DNA of 64,000 bases, from assembly GCF_002078015.1 (NCBI RefSeq), contig NZ_LWBP01000145.1:1-64000 (forward strand). Reading direction: 5' to 3'. A program made the position numbers and the translations under genes. The notes beneath the pieces are model-generated. The model ran no database searches, was not told the origin of the DNA, and saw only the letters and a program-made list of their open reading frames with translations. Source of the stretch: Niastella populi. GTDB lineage: Bacteria; Bacteroidota; Bacteroidia; Chitinophagales; Chitinophagaceae. This document shows positions 34,286 through 42,913 of this stretch, piece after piece. Positions within the stretch are counted from its first letter, which is position 1. Each line of letters opens with the position of its first letter.

Positions 34286-35827
34286 ATGTACGAGTTAAAA
34301 CAGTTTCTGCAAATAGTGCTGTGGATCGCTATTCCCGGGACTATCATTGCATTTATGGTAACCACATTCTTTCACTATAAGCGCAAAAAGAAAAGTGCTG
34401 AGGGCGGCGAACCTGCTTATATGGAGAATGGAGGTTTTCATACGGTTGTGGCAACAGAATCTAATGGTGGTAACCAGCCGGTGCCCGACTGGCTTGCAAG
34501 CGGCAGCAATCCCGACAATCAGCCCCTGATAAAGAAGTACGAGCAGGAAGTACGCCGGTACCGTGAGAACTACGCAACGCTCGAACAGGACTTTCGTGAA
34601 CTGGAAGGCAAATACTCCGATCTTCTCAATAAAGCATATAGCACCGAAAAGCAGAATGACGATTCCAGCGCCCGCGTACAACTTGAAATAAACGGATATA
34701 AACTGAAGGTTTCGCAATTGCAACAGGCGCTTGAAACGGCGCAGGCCAATGCCAAACTGAACAGTGGCGATCAGCAGGTGCCCGAAGCGCTGGCCGCAAG
34801 CCAGCTGCAGGTACAAACGTTGCAGGACACCGTTGCTCAGCTACAGGAAAAATTACGCACCCAGCAGGAATTGAAAGACAGGAATGCTGCAGAATTGACC
34901 CGCCTCGAGAATTTGCTGAAGAACATGGAATACTCGGCAAAATCATCTCAATCGGAATCGGAGGAACTGCAGCGTTATTTTGCCAAACAGGTCGATGAGC
35001 TGGGTTTGCAATACAAGAATGAGAAGAACGAACTGGCAGCGCAGGTACAACAACTGCAAATGACATTGCACCAGTTAAAAGAGGAAAATGCCGCATTGCA
35101 GCAGAAGGCACAGGCCAACAGCGAGCACAAATATGGCAATTACGAGCAACAGATAAAAGAGATGCAATTGTTGCTTACAAAAGCGGAAGAAGAAAAAACG
35201 GCACTGAAGAACAAGATCACTGATCAAACATACCTGCAGGATGTATTACAGGAAAAGAAACTGCAGATCGAATTCCTTCAAAACCAGCTGGAGCAACGCA
35301 TTAAAACCTTCCGTGAAATAGAGAAGGAAGCGGCTGATAAGACGATACAGGTGCAGCAAACGCAAACGCAGAAAGAGAATTTCGAGCGCGAGATGCACGC
35401 ATTGCGGGAAGAACTGCAGCAACAACGGGAAGAAGTGAGCGCATGGCAACAGGCTGTTGAGCGCAGCCGCGAAGAGAACAGGCAGCACCAGGATAACCTG
35501 CGTTCAAAGACCGGGCATATAGAGAATCTCGAGCGCAACCTGCACGAGGTACAACAGCAGCAGGCTGTATTGCAGCTGGTGCTCGATGATAAGCAGAATA
35601 TGATCACTTCGCTGCAGGAATCATTGAGCCGTGAACAGGCAAAAACAAAAGATCTGGAAGGCAAACTGATCACCAACAATCAGTTGCTGTCAAAGATCTA
35701 TGGCGATCTGTCGAAATCGCTGAGCAATCCACCGGCAGCACAACAGCAGAACGGGACCAAATTAAACGGGTCGAACGGGCATGTGGTGAACGGCAATGGA
35801 TTTAACCTGGCCGGCCAGAACCATTAG
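34286..35827 (+). CDS. Membrane-anchored coiled-coil protein
   Basis: A 513-residue protein starting at ATG 34286 (MYELKQFLQIVLWIAIPG); upstream in-frame starts (ATG 34262, TTG 34220) cannot be excluded. One N-terminal membrane helix (about residues 5-27) is followed by a basic patch (YKRKKK) and then by almost 400 residues of coiled coil rich in Gln, Glu, Leu and Lys (from about 100 to 480). A low-complexity Asn/Gly tail ends it. The basic patch after the helix predicts a cytoplasmic coiled coil. Possible roles are scaffolding or envelope organisation; no named family is recognised. Confidence 0.75.
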   Translation: MYELKQFLQIVLWIAIPGTIIAFMVTTFFHYKRKKKSAEGGEPAYMENGGFHTVVATESNGGNQPVPDWLASGSNPDNQPLIKKYEQEVRRYRENYATLEQDFRELEGKYSDLLNKAYSTEKQNDDSSARVQLEINGYKLKVSQLQQALETAQANAKLNSGDQQVPEALAASQLQVQTLQDTVAQLQEKLRTQQELKDRNAAELTRLENLLKNMEYSAKSSQSESEELQRYFAKQVDELGLQYKNEKNELAAQVQQLQMTLHQLKEENAALQQKAQANSEHKYGNYEQQIKEMQLLLTKAEEEKTALKNKITDQTYLQDVLQEKKLQIEFLQNQLEQRIKTFREIEKEAADKTIQVQQTQTQKENFEREMHALREELQQQREEVSAWQQAVERSREENRQHQDNLRSKTGHIENLERNLHEVQQQQAVLQLVLDDKQNMITSLQESLSREQAKTKDLEGKLITNNQLLSKIYGDLSKSLSNPPAAQQQNGTKLNGSNGHVVNGNGFNLAGQNH

Positions 35828-36248
35828 ATGGAACCTTCGTCAGCCTGGCGTAGGCGTTGTTTCCGGTTACCGGGTGCCGGTTTCGGAAACACCTTGAATG
35901 GGCTATTTACATATAGGTTTTATGGATTTTTATCAGTAGCGCCGAAACTAGCTGCTTTTATTTTTTTTCGGGAAATGAGAAGTTTGAAATGAAGAAGTAC
36001 AAATGAGAAAGTGAATTCAGCTTCCGGTATATGCAGATCGGGCGCAATTGGATGGGCATGATACATTTTTTTGTAAAATACCGGTGCCACGCTTAAGGCA
36101 AATCCTGCTATTACTTCGAATGCTCCATTAGCACATTAGCACATTAGCTAATTAGCACATTATTCCTACTTATCCCCAACTTTGGTCGGAATTATCACAT
36201 TATCGCCTTGGCAAATTAGCACATTGTCTGTTTTCGTAACTTGCGGCC
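35828..36248. other. Intergenic region with octamer arrays
   Basis: 421 bp between the coiled-coil gene and thyA. The right third is repetitive (36127-36225, listed separately). The left part shows no gene or recognisable RNA. Confidence 0.4.
36127..36225. repeat. Octamer array (ATTAGCAC type), two blocks
   Basis: ATTAGCAC, ATTAGCAC, ATTAGCTA, ATTAGCAC run without gaps from 36127, and ATTATCAC, ATTATCGC, CTTGGCAA, ATTAGCAC from 36191. The same 8-bp family occurs at 40319, 46275, 51953 and 61499. Confidence 0.8.
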
Positions 36249-37079
36249 ATGGAGCAATACCTGTCACTTTTAAAGCATATCAAGGAAAACGGTGTATATA
36301 AATCAGACCGCACCGGAACGGGCACTACCAGTTGTTTTGGCTACCAGATGCGTTTTGATCTGCAGCAGGGATTTCCGTTGGTGACCACCAAGAAATTGCA
36401 TCTTAAAAGCATTATTCACGAATTATTATGGTTCCTGAAAGGGGAAACCAATATCAAATACCTGAAAGATAACGGGGTTAGCATTTGGGACGAATGGGCC
36501 AATGAGCAGGGCGAGCTGGGACCCATTTACGGCAAACAATGGCGTAGCTGGGCAACAGGCGGGGGGGCAAAAACCATCGACCAGATCAGTGACGTCATAA
36601 AGCAGATAAAGACCAACCCCGACAGCCGCCGCATGATCGTAAGCGCCTGGAATGTGGCCGAGCTGCCCGAGATGGCGCTGATGCCCTGTCACGTGTTGTT
36701 TCAGTTTTATGTATCTCCTCCTCCGCCAGCTGGCGGAGCTGCCGGGAGACGGCCGCGTTTGTCGTGCCAGTTGTACCAGCGTTCGGCCGATGTATTTTTG
36801 GGTGTTCCGTTCAATATTGCTTCTTACGCTTTGCTCACCATGATGATCGCCCAGGTGTGCGATCTGGAGCCGGGTGATTTTATACATACGTTTGGCGATG
36901 TGCATATTTACAGCAATCATATGGACCAGGTGAACCTGCAGTTGAGCCGCGAGCCGTTTCCATTGCCTGCCATGCAGCTGAACCCCGCGGTAAAAGACAT
37001 CTTTGATTTTAAGTTTGAAGATTTCACCCTGCAGAACTATCAGTGTCACCCGGCGATCAAGGCGCCGGTGGCGGTGTAG
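36249..37079 (+). CDS. thyA: Thymidylate synthase with an in-frame insert
   Basis: A 276-residue ThyA, which makes dTMP from dUMP using methylene-tetrahydrofolate. The folate/nucleotide motifs are intact: [18 protein letters not shown] at the start, catalytic Cys147 in [12 protein letters not shown], the [23 protein letters not shown] core and [12 protein letters not shown]. Residues 156-170 ([15 protein letters not shown]) replace the short turn (about four residues, such as ADGK) found between two strands in other ThyA proteins. That net gain of about 11 residues is encoded by a palindrome-centred insert. The turn is on the surface, so activity may survive. It heads a thyA, S23-like, folA, methyltransferase group. 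A heptamer array starts 6 bp after its stop. Confidence 0.95.
   Translation: MEQYLSLLKHIKENGVYKSDRTGTGTTSCFGYQMRFDLQQGFPLVTTKKLHLKSIIHELLWFLKGETNIKYLKDNGVSIWDEWANEQGELGPIYGKQWRSWATGGGAKTIDQISDVIKQIKTNPDSRRMIVSAWNVAELPEMALMPCHVLFQFYVSPPPPAGGAAGRRPRLSCQLYQRSADVFLGVPFNIASYALLTMMIAQVCDLEPGDFIHTFGDVHIYSNHMDQVNLQLSREPFPLPAMQLNPAVKDIFDFKFEDFTLQNYQCHPAIKAPVAV
36714..36749. repeat. Palindromic insert inside thyA
   Basis: CTCCGCCAGCTGGCGGAG (36721-36738) is a perfect 18-bp palindrome, extended outwards by imperfect TCTCC/GGAGA arms. It lies exactly where the protein gains extra residues. A related CCGCCA-AC-TGGCGG lies at 60204-60217 after exbD. Confidence 0.8.
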
Positions 37080-37085
37080 GATGTT

Positions 37086-37148
37086 GAATGTCGAATGTCG
37101 AATATCGAATGTCGAATATCGAATGTAGAATGTCGAATGTAGAATGTC
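37086..37148. repeat. Nine-unit heptamer array (GAATGTC type)
   Basis: Nine ungapped 7-bp units (GAATGTC, GAATATC or GAATGTA), exactly 63 bp, starting 6 bp after the thyA stop and ending 67 bp before the next start. Confidence 0.9.
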
Positions 37149-37215
37149 GAAATAAATACAAGTATTAATGAGGAATGATGAATGAGAAATGGTAATAATA
37201 AAATCCCTCATTAAT

Positions 37216-37593
37216 ATGGAAAATAACATTAAGAAGTTTGATCTCGAAGACAGATTGGTGGCATTTGCCTGTATGGTACTGGAAGTTTGTGATATGCTAC
37301 CGGGTACAAGAGCAGGAAATAATCTTGAACATCAGTTATCGAAAAGTGGAACTGCGCCGGGTTTAATGTACGGCGAGGCTCAGGCGGCGGAATCCGGAAC
37401 CGATTTTTTGCATAAAATGAAGATGGCACTGAAGGAATTGCGGGAAACAAGGATCAATCTTCGTATAATAAAAGACAAACCGTTAATTAAACACACGAAA
37501 GTTGATAATGCCTTTGAAGAAGTAGATCAATTAATAAGGATTTTTGTTAAAAGCATTGACACAGCCAGATCAAAAAGCATCCTTAAGAGGTAA
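37216..37593 (+). CDS. Four-helix-bundle protein of the S23/Avd type
   Basis: A 125-residue all-helical protein from ATG 37216. It follows the four-helix pattern of S23 proteins: FDLEDRLVAFACMVLEVCDMLP, then NNLEHQLSKSGTAPGLMYGEAQAAESGTDFLHKMKMALKELRETRINLRII, and a last helix VDNAFEEVDQLIRIFVKSI. S23 proteins were first seen in rRNA intervening sequences and the related Avd proteins in diversity-generating retroelements; neither an rRNA nor a reverse transcriptase is here. The gene is wedged between thyA and folA with heptamer arrays on both sides, which suggests insertion of a repeat-flanked cassette. Confidence 0.85.
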   Translation: MENNIKKFDLEDRLVAFACMVLEVCDMLPGTRAGNNLEHQLSKSGTAPGLMYGEAQAAESGTDFLHKMKMALKELRETRINLRIIKDKPLIKHTKVDNAFEEVDQLIRIFVKSIDTARSKSILKR

Positions 37594-37602
37594 ACTTCGG
37601 AG

Positions 37603-37636
37603 TTCATTATTCAACATTCAATATTCAATATTTCTT
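37603..37636. repeat. Heptamer array (TTCAATA type) abutting the folA start
   Basis: TTCATTA, TTCAACA, TTCAATA, TTCAATA and a last TTTCTTA whose final A is the first base of the folA ATG. It begins 9 bp after the upstream stop. Confidence 0.8.
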
Positions 37637-38143
37637 ATGCTTTTAAGCCAGGTGGTCGCAGCGGCCGAAAACAATGCAATCGGGAAGAACAATCAGTTGT
37701 TATGGACGTTGCCTAATGATATGAAGTTCTTCAAAAATACTACCTGGGGTATGCCCGTGATCATGGGCCGCAAAACCTATGAGTCGCTGGGTAAACCGCT
37801 TACCGGCCGCACCAATATCGTCATCACCCGGCAAACCGGCTGGCAGCCAGACGGCGTTCGGGTGGTACATGACATCAAAGAAGCCATGGCTGCCGCCGCC
37901 GAAGCCGATGCGAAAGAAGCGTTTATCATTGGCGGCGGTGAAATATATAAACAAACGCTGCCCATTACCAACCGGGTGTATCTTACCCGCGTACATACTT
38001 CCGTCGATGGCGATACTTTTTTCCCCGATATGAATATAGCCGACTGGGAACTGCTGTCCCAACTCGATTTTACCGCCGATGCAAAACATGCGTATGATTA
38101 TAGTTTTCAGGTGTGGCAAAGGCGAATGTTGAATACCGAATAA
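37637..38143 (+). CDS. folA: Dihydrofolate reductase
   Basis: A 168-residue DHFR from ATG 37637 (MLLSQVVAAAENNAIGKNNQLLWTLPNDMKFF). It reduces dihydrofolate with NADPH, recycling the folate that ThyA oxidises, so the thyA-folA grouping makes metabolic sense. Conserved features are LLWTLPNDMKFFKNTT (catalytic acidic Asp), VIMGRKTYESLGKPLTGRTNIVITR and FIIGGGEIYKQ. The start is directly preceded by a heptamer array, and the stop codon (38141-38143) falls inside another, so the last few residues (MLNTE) are array-encoded. Confidence 0.96.
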   Translation: MLLSQVVAAAENNAIGKNNQLLWTLPNDMKFFKNTTWGMPVIMGRKTYESLGKPLTGRTNIVITRQTGWQPDGVRVVHDIKEAMAAAAEADAKEAFIIGGGEIYKQTLPITNRVYLTRVHTSVDGDTFFPDMNIADWELLSQLDFTADAKHAYDYSFQVWQRRMLNTE

Positions 38144-38224
38144 CGAATGCAGCATGTTGAAGTTTTAAATGCATTCGTTTTATTTCGAAATTCAGTATTC
38201 ATCATTCGATATTCAATATTTTTG
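38124..38224. repeat. Heptamer arrays spanning the folA stop and the next start
   Basis: GAATGTT, GAATACC, GAATAAC, GAATGCA at 38124-38151 include the folA TAA. A second block, ATTCAGT, ATTCATC, ATTCGAT, ATTCAAT, runs at 38190-38217 and ends 10 bp before the next ATG. Confidence 0.85.
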
Positions 38225-38227
38225 GCC

Positions 38228-39025
38228 ATGTTTTCCTCCTGGCAGCTCATAAAAAAATATTCCTCCTATTATTTCACCGCGCTGAATGGCAGGGGCCATG
38301 GCATTCATTCGCCATTCGTTTACGACTTCGTACGAAAGGTGCTCGTAGACAGGCGGAACTTTTATGCCTACAACCAGGTAGAAGCATTGCGCCGCAAACT
38401 GCTGCAGGATGAAACCATTCTCGAAGTAGAAGATTTTGGTGCGGGTTCCACCATCAGCAAAACCAATCAGCGGTCAGTGGCTTCCATTGCCCGCCATGCC
38501 GCCAAATCGAGAAAATGGGCGCAGCTTTTATTTCGTATTGTAAATTATTATCAACCCAAACATATTCTGGAGCTGGGTACCTCGCTGGGTGTATCAACGG
38601 CGTATATGGCCCTGGCCAATCCGCAGGCGAAGGTGATTACGGCAGAAGGAAGCCGCGCCATAGCCGCGCAGGCGAAAAAGAATTTTCAATCTCTTCAGTT
38701 ATCCTCCATACAACAGGTAACCGGCAATTTCGATGATACCCTGCCCGGTATACTGGGCGCTTTACCGCAACTCGATCTGGCATTTATCGATGGCAATCAC
38801 CGGTACGAACCCACGGTGCGGTATTTCAACCAGCTGTTGCCCCATTTGAACGATGCCAGCCTGGTGATCTTTGACGACATTCACTGGAGCGCCGAAATGG
38901 AAAAAGCCTGGGAAGAGGTAAAGGAAAACCCGGCAGTAACGCTTTCCATCGATCTGTTTTTTGTTGGACTGGTGTTTTTCAGCGATCAGTTCAAGGTAAA
39001 ACAGCATTTTACGGTTCGGTTCTGA
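38228..39025 (+). CDS. Class I SAM-dependent methyltransferase
   Basis: A 265-residue cytoplasmic protein from ATG 38228. After a helical N-terminus (GIHSPFVYDFVRKVL) it shows a Rossmann methyltransferase core: ILELGTSLGVSTAYMA (SAM-binding glycine motif), KVITAEGS, then LDLAFIDGNHRYEPTVRYF and LVIFDDIHWSAEMEKAW, which resemble O-methyltransferase family 3/24 enzymes acting on small molecules. The substrate cannot be told. It is the last gene of the thyA group, separated from folA by heptamer arrays. Confidence 0.85.
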   Translation: MFSSWQLIKKYSSYYFTALNGRGHGIHSPFVYDFVRKVLVDRRNFYAYNQVEALRRKLLQDETILEVEDFGAGSTISKTNQRSVASIARHAAKSRKWAQLLFRIVNYYQPKHILELGTSLGVSTAYMALANPQAKVITAEGSRAIAAQAKKNFQSLQLSSIQQVTGNFDDTLPGILGALPQLDLAFIDGNHRYEPTVRYFNQLLPHLNDASLVIFDDIHWSAEMEKAWEEVKENPAVTLSIDLFFVGLVFFSDQFKVKQHFTVRF

Positions 39026-39217
39026 AAGCGGTCTTCAAAATAGTTGGCATCAGGAATTGAAGGGCTGCCCCCATCGTACCGGAAACCACCGGGGCGCATC
39101 CCCATTTACCCCTGCTATTAATTTTCGGTAAGAATGCAATAAAAAATACTATTCCGGCGTAGCGCCATTCATAACTTAAATTTTCCTTACCTTGAATCAC
39201 ATAACTACTACCTGATT

Positions 39218-40330
39218 ATGACGATTGGAGTTTTAAAAGAACCATCCGAAGAAAGCCGCGTATCATTTTTGCCCGAAGCCGTAACTGCCCTCACCAAAAA
39301 AGGCGTTACTGTACAAATTGAATCGGGCGCCGGCGAAAGATCCTTTTATAACGATGAAGACTACGTTAAAGCCGGTGCGGTAATAAAAACCCGGCAGGAA
39401 GTTATTCAATCATCCGACATACTGGTAGCTATTCACCCGTTCGCAGAGGCGGCAAGCCTGAGTGCAAAGATCCTGATAGGGGTATACCAGCCTTTGTTCA
39501 ATGTGGCGGTGATGCAGCAATGGGCAAAGCAGGGAATTACTTCATTCAGTCTCGATATGCTGCCACGTACAACGCGGGCGCAAAGTATGGATGTGTTGAG
39601 CTCACAGGCCAATATCGCCGGTTATAAAGCGGTATTGCTGGCGGCCAACACCTATAGCCGCTATTTTCCCATGTTCATGACGGCGGCCGGTAGTATTGCT
39701 CCGGCCAAAGTATTGATCCTGGGCGCCGGGGTAGCCGGTTTGCAGGCTATTGCAACCGCCCGCCGTTTGGGTGCGGTGGTTGAAGTGTTCGATACCAGGC
39801 CCGCCGTAAAAGAAGAAGTAATGAGTTTGGGCGCCAAATTCATTGAAGTGGAAGGCGCCGCCGATGCATCGAAAGCAGGCGGGTATGCGGTTGAACAGTC
39901 GGCCGATTATCAGCAACGCCAGCAGCAAAGAATTGCCGAAAGCATTGCCAAAGCCGACATCGTTATTACCACCGCGCAAATACCCGGTAAAAAAGCGCCT
40001 GTACTTATTACAGAAGAAATGCTGACCTCTATGCGCAAAGGATCGGTGATCATTGATATTGCGGCAGCTACCGGTGGCAATACGCCCGTTACGAAAAACA
40101 ATCAAACGGTAATATATAAAGGCGTGCATATTGTAGGCAACAGCAACCTGCAGGCCACCATGCCTTCCGATGCCAGTAAACTGTATGGCAAAAACCTGCT
40201 TAACTTTTTACAACTGATCATCGATAAGGAAGGAAAGATCAATCTCAACTGGGACGATGACCTGGTGAAAGGTTGCTGCATTACCAATAATGGCGAGGTG
40301 GTGCACGACCGGGTTAAAGCAATTAGCTAA
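39218..40330 (+). CDS. pntAA: NAD(P) transhydrogenase subunit alpha, part 1
   Basis: A 370-residue NAD(H)-binding subunit (domain I) of the proton-translocating transhydrogenase. It begins MTIGVLKEPSEESRVSFLPEAV like the alanine dehydrogenase/PntA family, carries the dinucleotide fold VLILGAGVAGLQAIATARRLGAVVEVFDTR, and closes with VDIAAATGGN-type and NLQATMPSDASKLYGKN motifs. With the two following genes it forms the split three-subunit enzyme that couples the proton gradient to NADPH formation. The TAA stop (40328-40330) lies inside an octamer array. Confidence 0.95.
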   Translation: MTIGVLKEPSEESRVSFLPEAVTALTKKGVTVQIESGAGERSFYNDEDYVKAGAVIKTRQEVIQSSDILVAIHPFAEAASLSAKILIGVYQPLFNVAVMQQWAKQGITSFSLDMLPRTTRAQSMDVLSSQANIAGYKAVLLAANTYSRYFPMFMTAAGSIAPAKVLILGAGVAGLQAIATARRLGAVVEVFDTRPAVKEEVMSLGAKFIEVEGAADASKAGGYAVEQSADYQQRQQQRIAESIAKADIVITTAQIPGKKAPVLITEEMLTSMRKGSVIIDIAAATGGNTPVTKNNQTVIYKGVHIVGNSNLQATMPSDASKLYGKNLLNFLQLIIDKEGKINLNWDDDLVKGCCITNNGEVVHDRVKAIS

Positions 40331-40350
40331 TTTGCTAATGTGCTAATGGG
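40319..40350. repeat. Octamer array containing the pntAA stop codon
   Basis: GCAATTAG, CTAATTTG, CTAATGTG, CTAATGGG; the second unit supplies the TAA stop of the gene. Confidence 0.8.
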
Positions 40351-40406
40351 GGAATACATTTTTTCCCGGCATTCTGAACGCTAAGTAGCTTTTCCTGCGT
40401 TGCATA

Positions 40407-40446
40407 CCGGCGATAAATGCCGGCATCCCGACCGAAGCATCGGGAC
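40407..40446. repeat. Two adjacent hairpins between pntAA and pntAB
   Basis: CCGGC/GCCGG (40408-40423) is followed directly by TCCCGA/TCGGGA (40426-40445). There is no T-run, so a terminator is unlikely; they may shape mRNA processing within the operon or be an unrelated palindromic repeat. Confidence 0.5.
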
Positions 40447-40486
40447 AGCTCTTTACTCAGCCAATAAATTATTACAAACTAACTAT

Positions 40487-40819
40487 ATGGAAGCAATTCT
40501 TACCTGGATAGCCGATAATCAGCAAATGATCTACATCGTTATATTGATGATCTTCGTTGGTATCGAGGTTATCGGTCATGTACCCAGCGTGCTGCATACG
40601 CCACTGATGAGCGGCGCCAATGCCATCCATGGTGTGGTTATCATTGGGGCCATCATTGTTATGGGCAAGGCCGAACAGCATAATTACGTGGCGCTCGTCC
40701 TCGGTTTTCTGGCGGTGGTTTTAGGAACATTGAATGTGGTGGGCGGCTTTGTGGTAACCGACCGCATGTTGGAAATGTTCAAAGGAAAAGGTAAAAAGCA
40801 AAATCCAGGTTCTAAGTAA
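40487..40819 (+). CDS. pntAB: NAD(P) transhydrogenase subunit alpha, part 2
   Basis: A 110-residue membrane subunit from ATG 40487. Three hydrophobic helices are visible (MIYIVILMIFVGIEVIG, HGVVIIGAIIVMG, VALVLGFLAVVLGTLNVVGGF), the usual number for PntAB, and the segment LHTPLMSGANAIHG is strongly conserved in the proton channel. It contributes to the membrane domain with PntB, 14 bp downstream. Confidence 0.93.
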   Translation: MEAILTWIADNQQMIYIVILMIFVGIEVIGHVPSVLHTPLMSGANAIHGVVIIGAIIVMGKAEQHNYVALVLGFLAVVLGTLNVVGGFVVTDRMLEMFKGKGKKQNPGSK

Positions 40820-40833
40820 AAACAAAACGATTT

Positions 40834-42261
40834 ATGGAATTAAGTATACTAACCCTCTGCTACCTCGTAGGTTCGGTTACGTTCATTATAGGATTGAAGA
40901 TGTTGTCGAACCCGTCAACCGCCCGCAACGGTAACCTGCTGGCGGCTGCCGGTATGGGCATTGCTATTATAGGAACCATCTTCCTGTATGAAGAAGATGG
41001 CAAAAGACTGGGCAACTATCCCTGGATCTTCGGGGGCATTCTTATTGGCGGGGTAATAGGAACGCTGGCCGCAAGGAGAGTAAAAATGACGGCCATGCCC
41101 GAAATGGTGAGTATGTTCAATGGGATGGGTGGCGCCTGTGCGGCCCTTATTTCGGCCGTTGAGTTCGATCACCTTTACAAAAATTACAAAGGCGATGATT
41201 TGTTTGGGCTGTCTGAATATGTAGCAGCCGGTCATTACCTTACTATCATTGCAGGCGCAATTATTGGTACCGTATCTTTTGCCGGCAGCATGATCGCCTG
41301 GGGAAAATTGAGCGGTAAAATAAAGGATATGTCGTTCCGCGGCCAGCATATCGTAAATCTGCTCATGCTGGCGCTGGTGTTGGTGGCGGCGGTAATGTCG
41401 TATCAATACCAAACAACCTATGCCCATCTTCTTTTTTATGCAACCGTTGCGTTATCGCTTGTATACGGGATTATGTTTGTAATGCCTATCGGCGGGGCCG
41501 ATATGCCGGTGGTTATTTCATTACTGAACTCGTTTACCGGCGTGGCGGCAGCCTGCGGCGGTTTCCTGTACAACAACAAAGTGATGTTAACGGGTGGTAT
41601 TCTGGTAGGTGCTGCCGGTACCCTGCTGACCATTCTTATGTGTAAGGCCATGAACCGTTCGCTGAAGAATGTATTGATCGGTTCGTTTGGCGGCGGCGCC
41701 GCTGCCAGCGGAGCTAAAAAAGACCAGGGCGCTTATAAAGAAATTACCCTGAGCGATACTGCGGTTGTCATGAGCTATGCCAATAAAGTAATGATCGTTC
41801 CCGGGTATGGCCTCGCGGTTGCGCAGGCGCAACATGCCTGTCACGAACTGGAAAAATTACTCGAAAGCAAAGGCGTTGAAGTGAAGTATGCCATTCATCC
41901 TGTGGCGGGGCGTATGCCCGGCCATATGAACGTTTTGCTGGCCGAAGCCGATGTCAGCTATGACAAACTGCTCGAAATGGAACACGCGAATGACGAGTTC
42001 CCGACAACCGATGTGGTACTGATCCTCGGAGCGAACGACGTAGTGAACCCGGCTGCCAAAACTGATCCTTCTTCTCCTATATACGGAATGCCCATTCTCG
42101 ATGTGGAGCTGGCAAAAAATGTGATCGTGAACAAACGCAGTATGAAACCGGGTTATGCCGGTATCGAGAACGACCTTTTCTTTCAACCCAAAACTTCTAT
42201 GCTTTTCGGCGATGCCAAAAAGGTGTTGCAGGACCTGATAGGGGAGATCAAGAATTTATAA
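40834..42261 (+). CDS. pntB: NAD(P) transhydrogenase subunit beta
   Basis: A 475-residue subunit. The N-terminal two thirds hold about eight membrane helices (starting LSILTLCYLVGSVTFIIGLKML, including GADMPVVISLLNSFTGVAAACGGF), and the C-terminal NADP(H)-binding domain III begins around residue 300 with KVMIVPGYGLAVAQAQHACHELEKLLE and ends with AGIENDLFF. KYAIHPVAGRMPGHMNVLLAEA is the conserved NADP loop. A small membrane-protein gene begins 1 bp after its stop and is probably cotranscribed. Confidence 0.95.
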   Translation: MELSILTLCYLVGSVTFIIGLKMLSNPSTARNGNLLAAAGMGIAIIGTIFLYEEDGKRLGNYPWIFGGILIGGVIGTLAARRVKMTAMPEMVSMFNGMGGACAALISAVEFDHLYKNYKGDDLFGLSEYVAAGHYLTIIAGAIIGTVSFAGSMIAWGKLSGKIKDMSFRGQHIVNLLMLALVLVAAVMSYQYQTTYAHLLFYATVALSLVYGIMFVMPIGGADMPVVISLLNSFTGVAAACGGFLYNNKVMLTGGILVGAAGTLLTILMCKAMNRSLKNVLIGSFGGGAAASGAKKDQGAYKEITLSDTAVVMSYANKVMIVPGYGLAVAQAQHACHELEKLLESKGVEVKYAIHPVAGRMPGHMNVLLAEADVSYDKLLEMEHANDEFPTTDVVLILGANDVVNPAAKTDPSSPIYGMPILDVELAKNVIVNKRSMKPGYAGIENDLFFQPKTSMLFGDAKKVLQDLIGEIKNL

Positions 42262-42262
42262 T

Positions 42263-42754
42263 ATGGGTAGCGGGACCGCTGTTTTCGTCAAACCCTGGAA
42301 TACGCCATTCCGGTTTATGCTGGTAACGATGATCGTATGTCTTCTTGAGTCGTTGCTTGCCCTTTGGTTCAACATGAAGAACTACGGCGTTTCAACCGCT
42401 GCTTTTTTATGGATGTTTTTATGGCCATCGGTTCTTCTGGTTGAAGTAGTATTTTATCGGGTGGTTCGAAGAAGAATAAAAGAACGAAAATTCGTTTGGG
42501 CGCACCTCATCCTTTCCCTGTTTTCCTTTGCAGTACTGCCATTACTTTATATTGGCGCATTGTTTTTTTCTTACCTGGTAATTCCCTCGAGCCCTGTAAT
42601 GCAAAGCCTGTTTCGGGTTCAGATGTATAGTTACTGGGCGGGCGTTATAATTGGTCATATCTTTTTTGTCATAGTTATAGTTCAATGCTTTTCTGCCCAA
42701 AAACCGCAGCAGCCAAACGACGATAACGACCTGTTGAGCGAAATTGCCATGTAA
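42263..42754 (+). CDS. Four-helix membrane protein of unknown function
   Basis: A 163-residue protein with four hydrophobic segments (about 18-36, 46-66, 80-108 and 122-143) and a short acidic tail (DDNDLLSEIAM). The start is one base after the pntB stop, so translation is probably coupled to the transhydrogenase operon. No catalytic residues or known family can be seen. A role tied to the transhydrogenase is only suggested by position. Confidence 0.65.
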   Translation: MGSGTAVFVKPWNTPFRFMLVTMIVCLLESLLALWFNMKNYGVSTAAFLWMFLWPSVLLVEVVFYRVVRRRIKERKFVWAHLILSLFSFAVLPLLYIGALFFSYLVIPSSPVMQSLFRVQMYSYWAGVIIGHIFFVIVIVQCFSAQKPQQPNDDNDLLSEIAM

Positions 42755-42913
42755 AAAACACTAAATGCACCCCATCTTCCGTTATAAGCATTGCATAGCA
42801 GGGGATTTGCCGTGTTTGTGTGTTATTGTGTTTGTAAATAATTGGATGCCATAGTGTTGCGGGTGCAGTAAATCTCCAGTATTTTAGCCGAAAATAATTG
42901 ACAACCGTACTAT

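Noticed and set aside
37086-37593. S23/Avd-like gene as a sign of a diversity-generating retroelement.
   Set aside because: No reverse transcriptase, template or variable repeat was found nearby.
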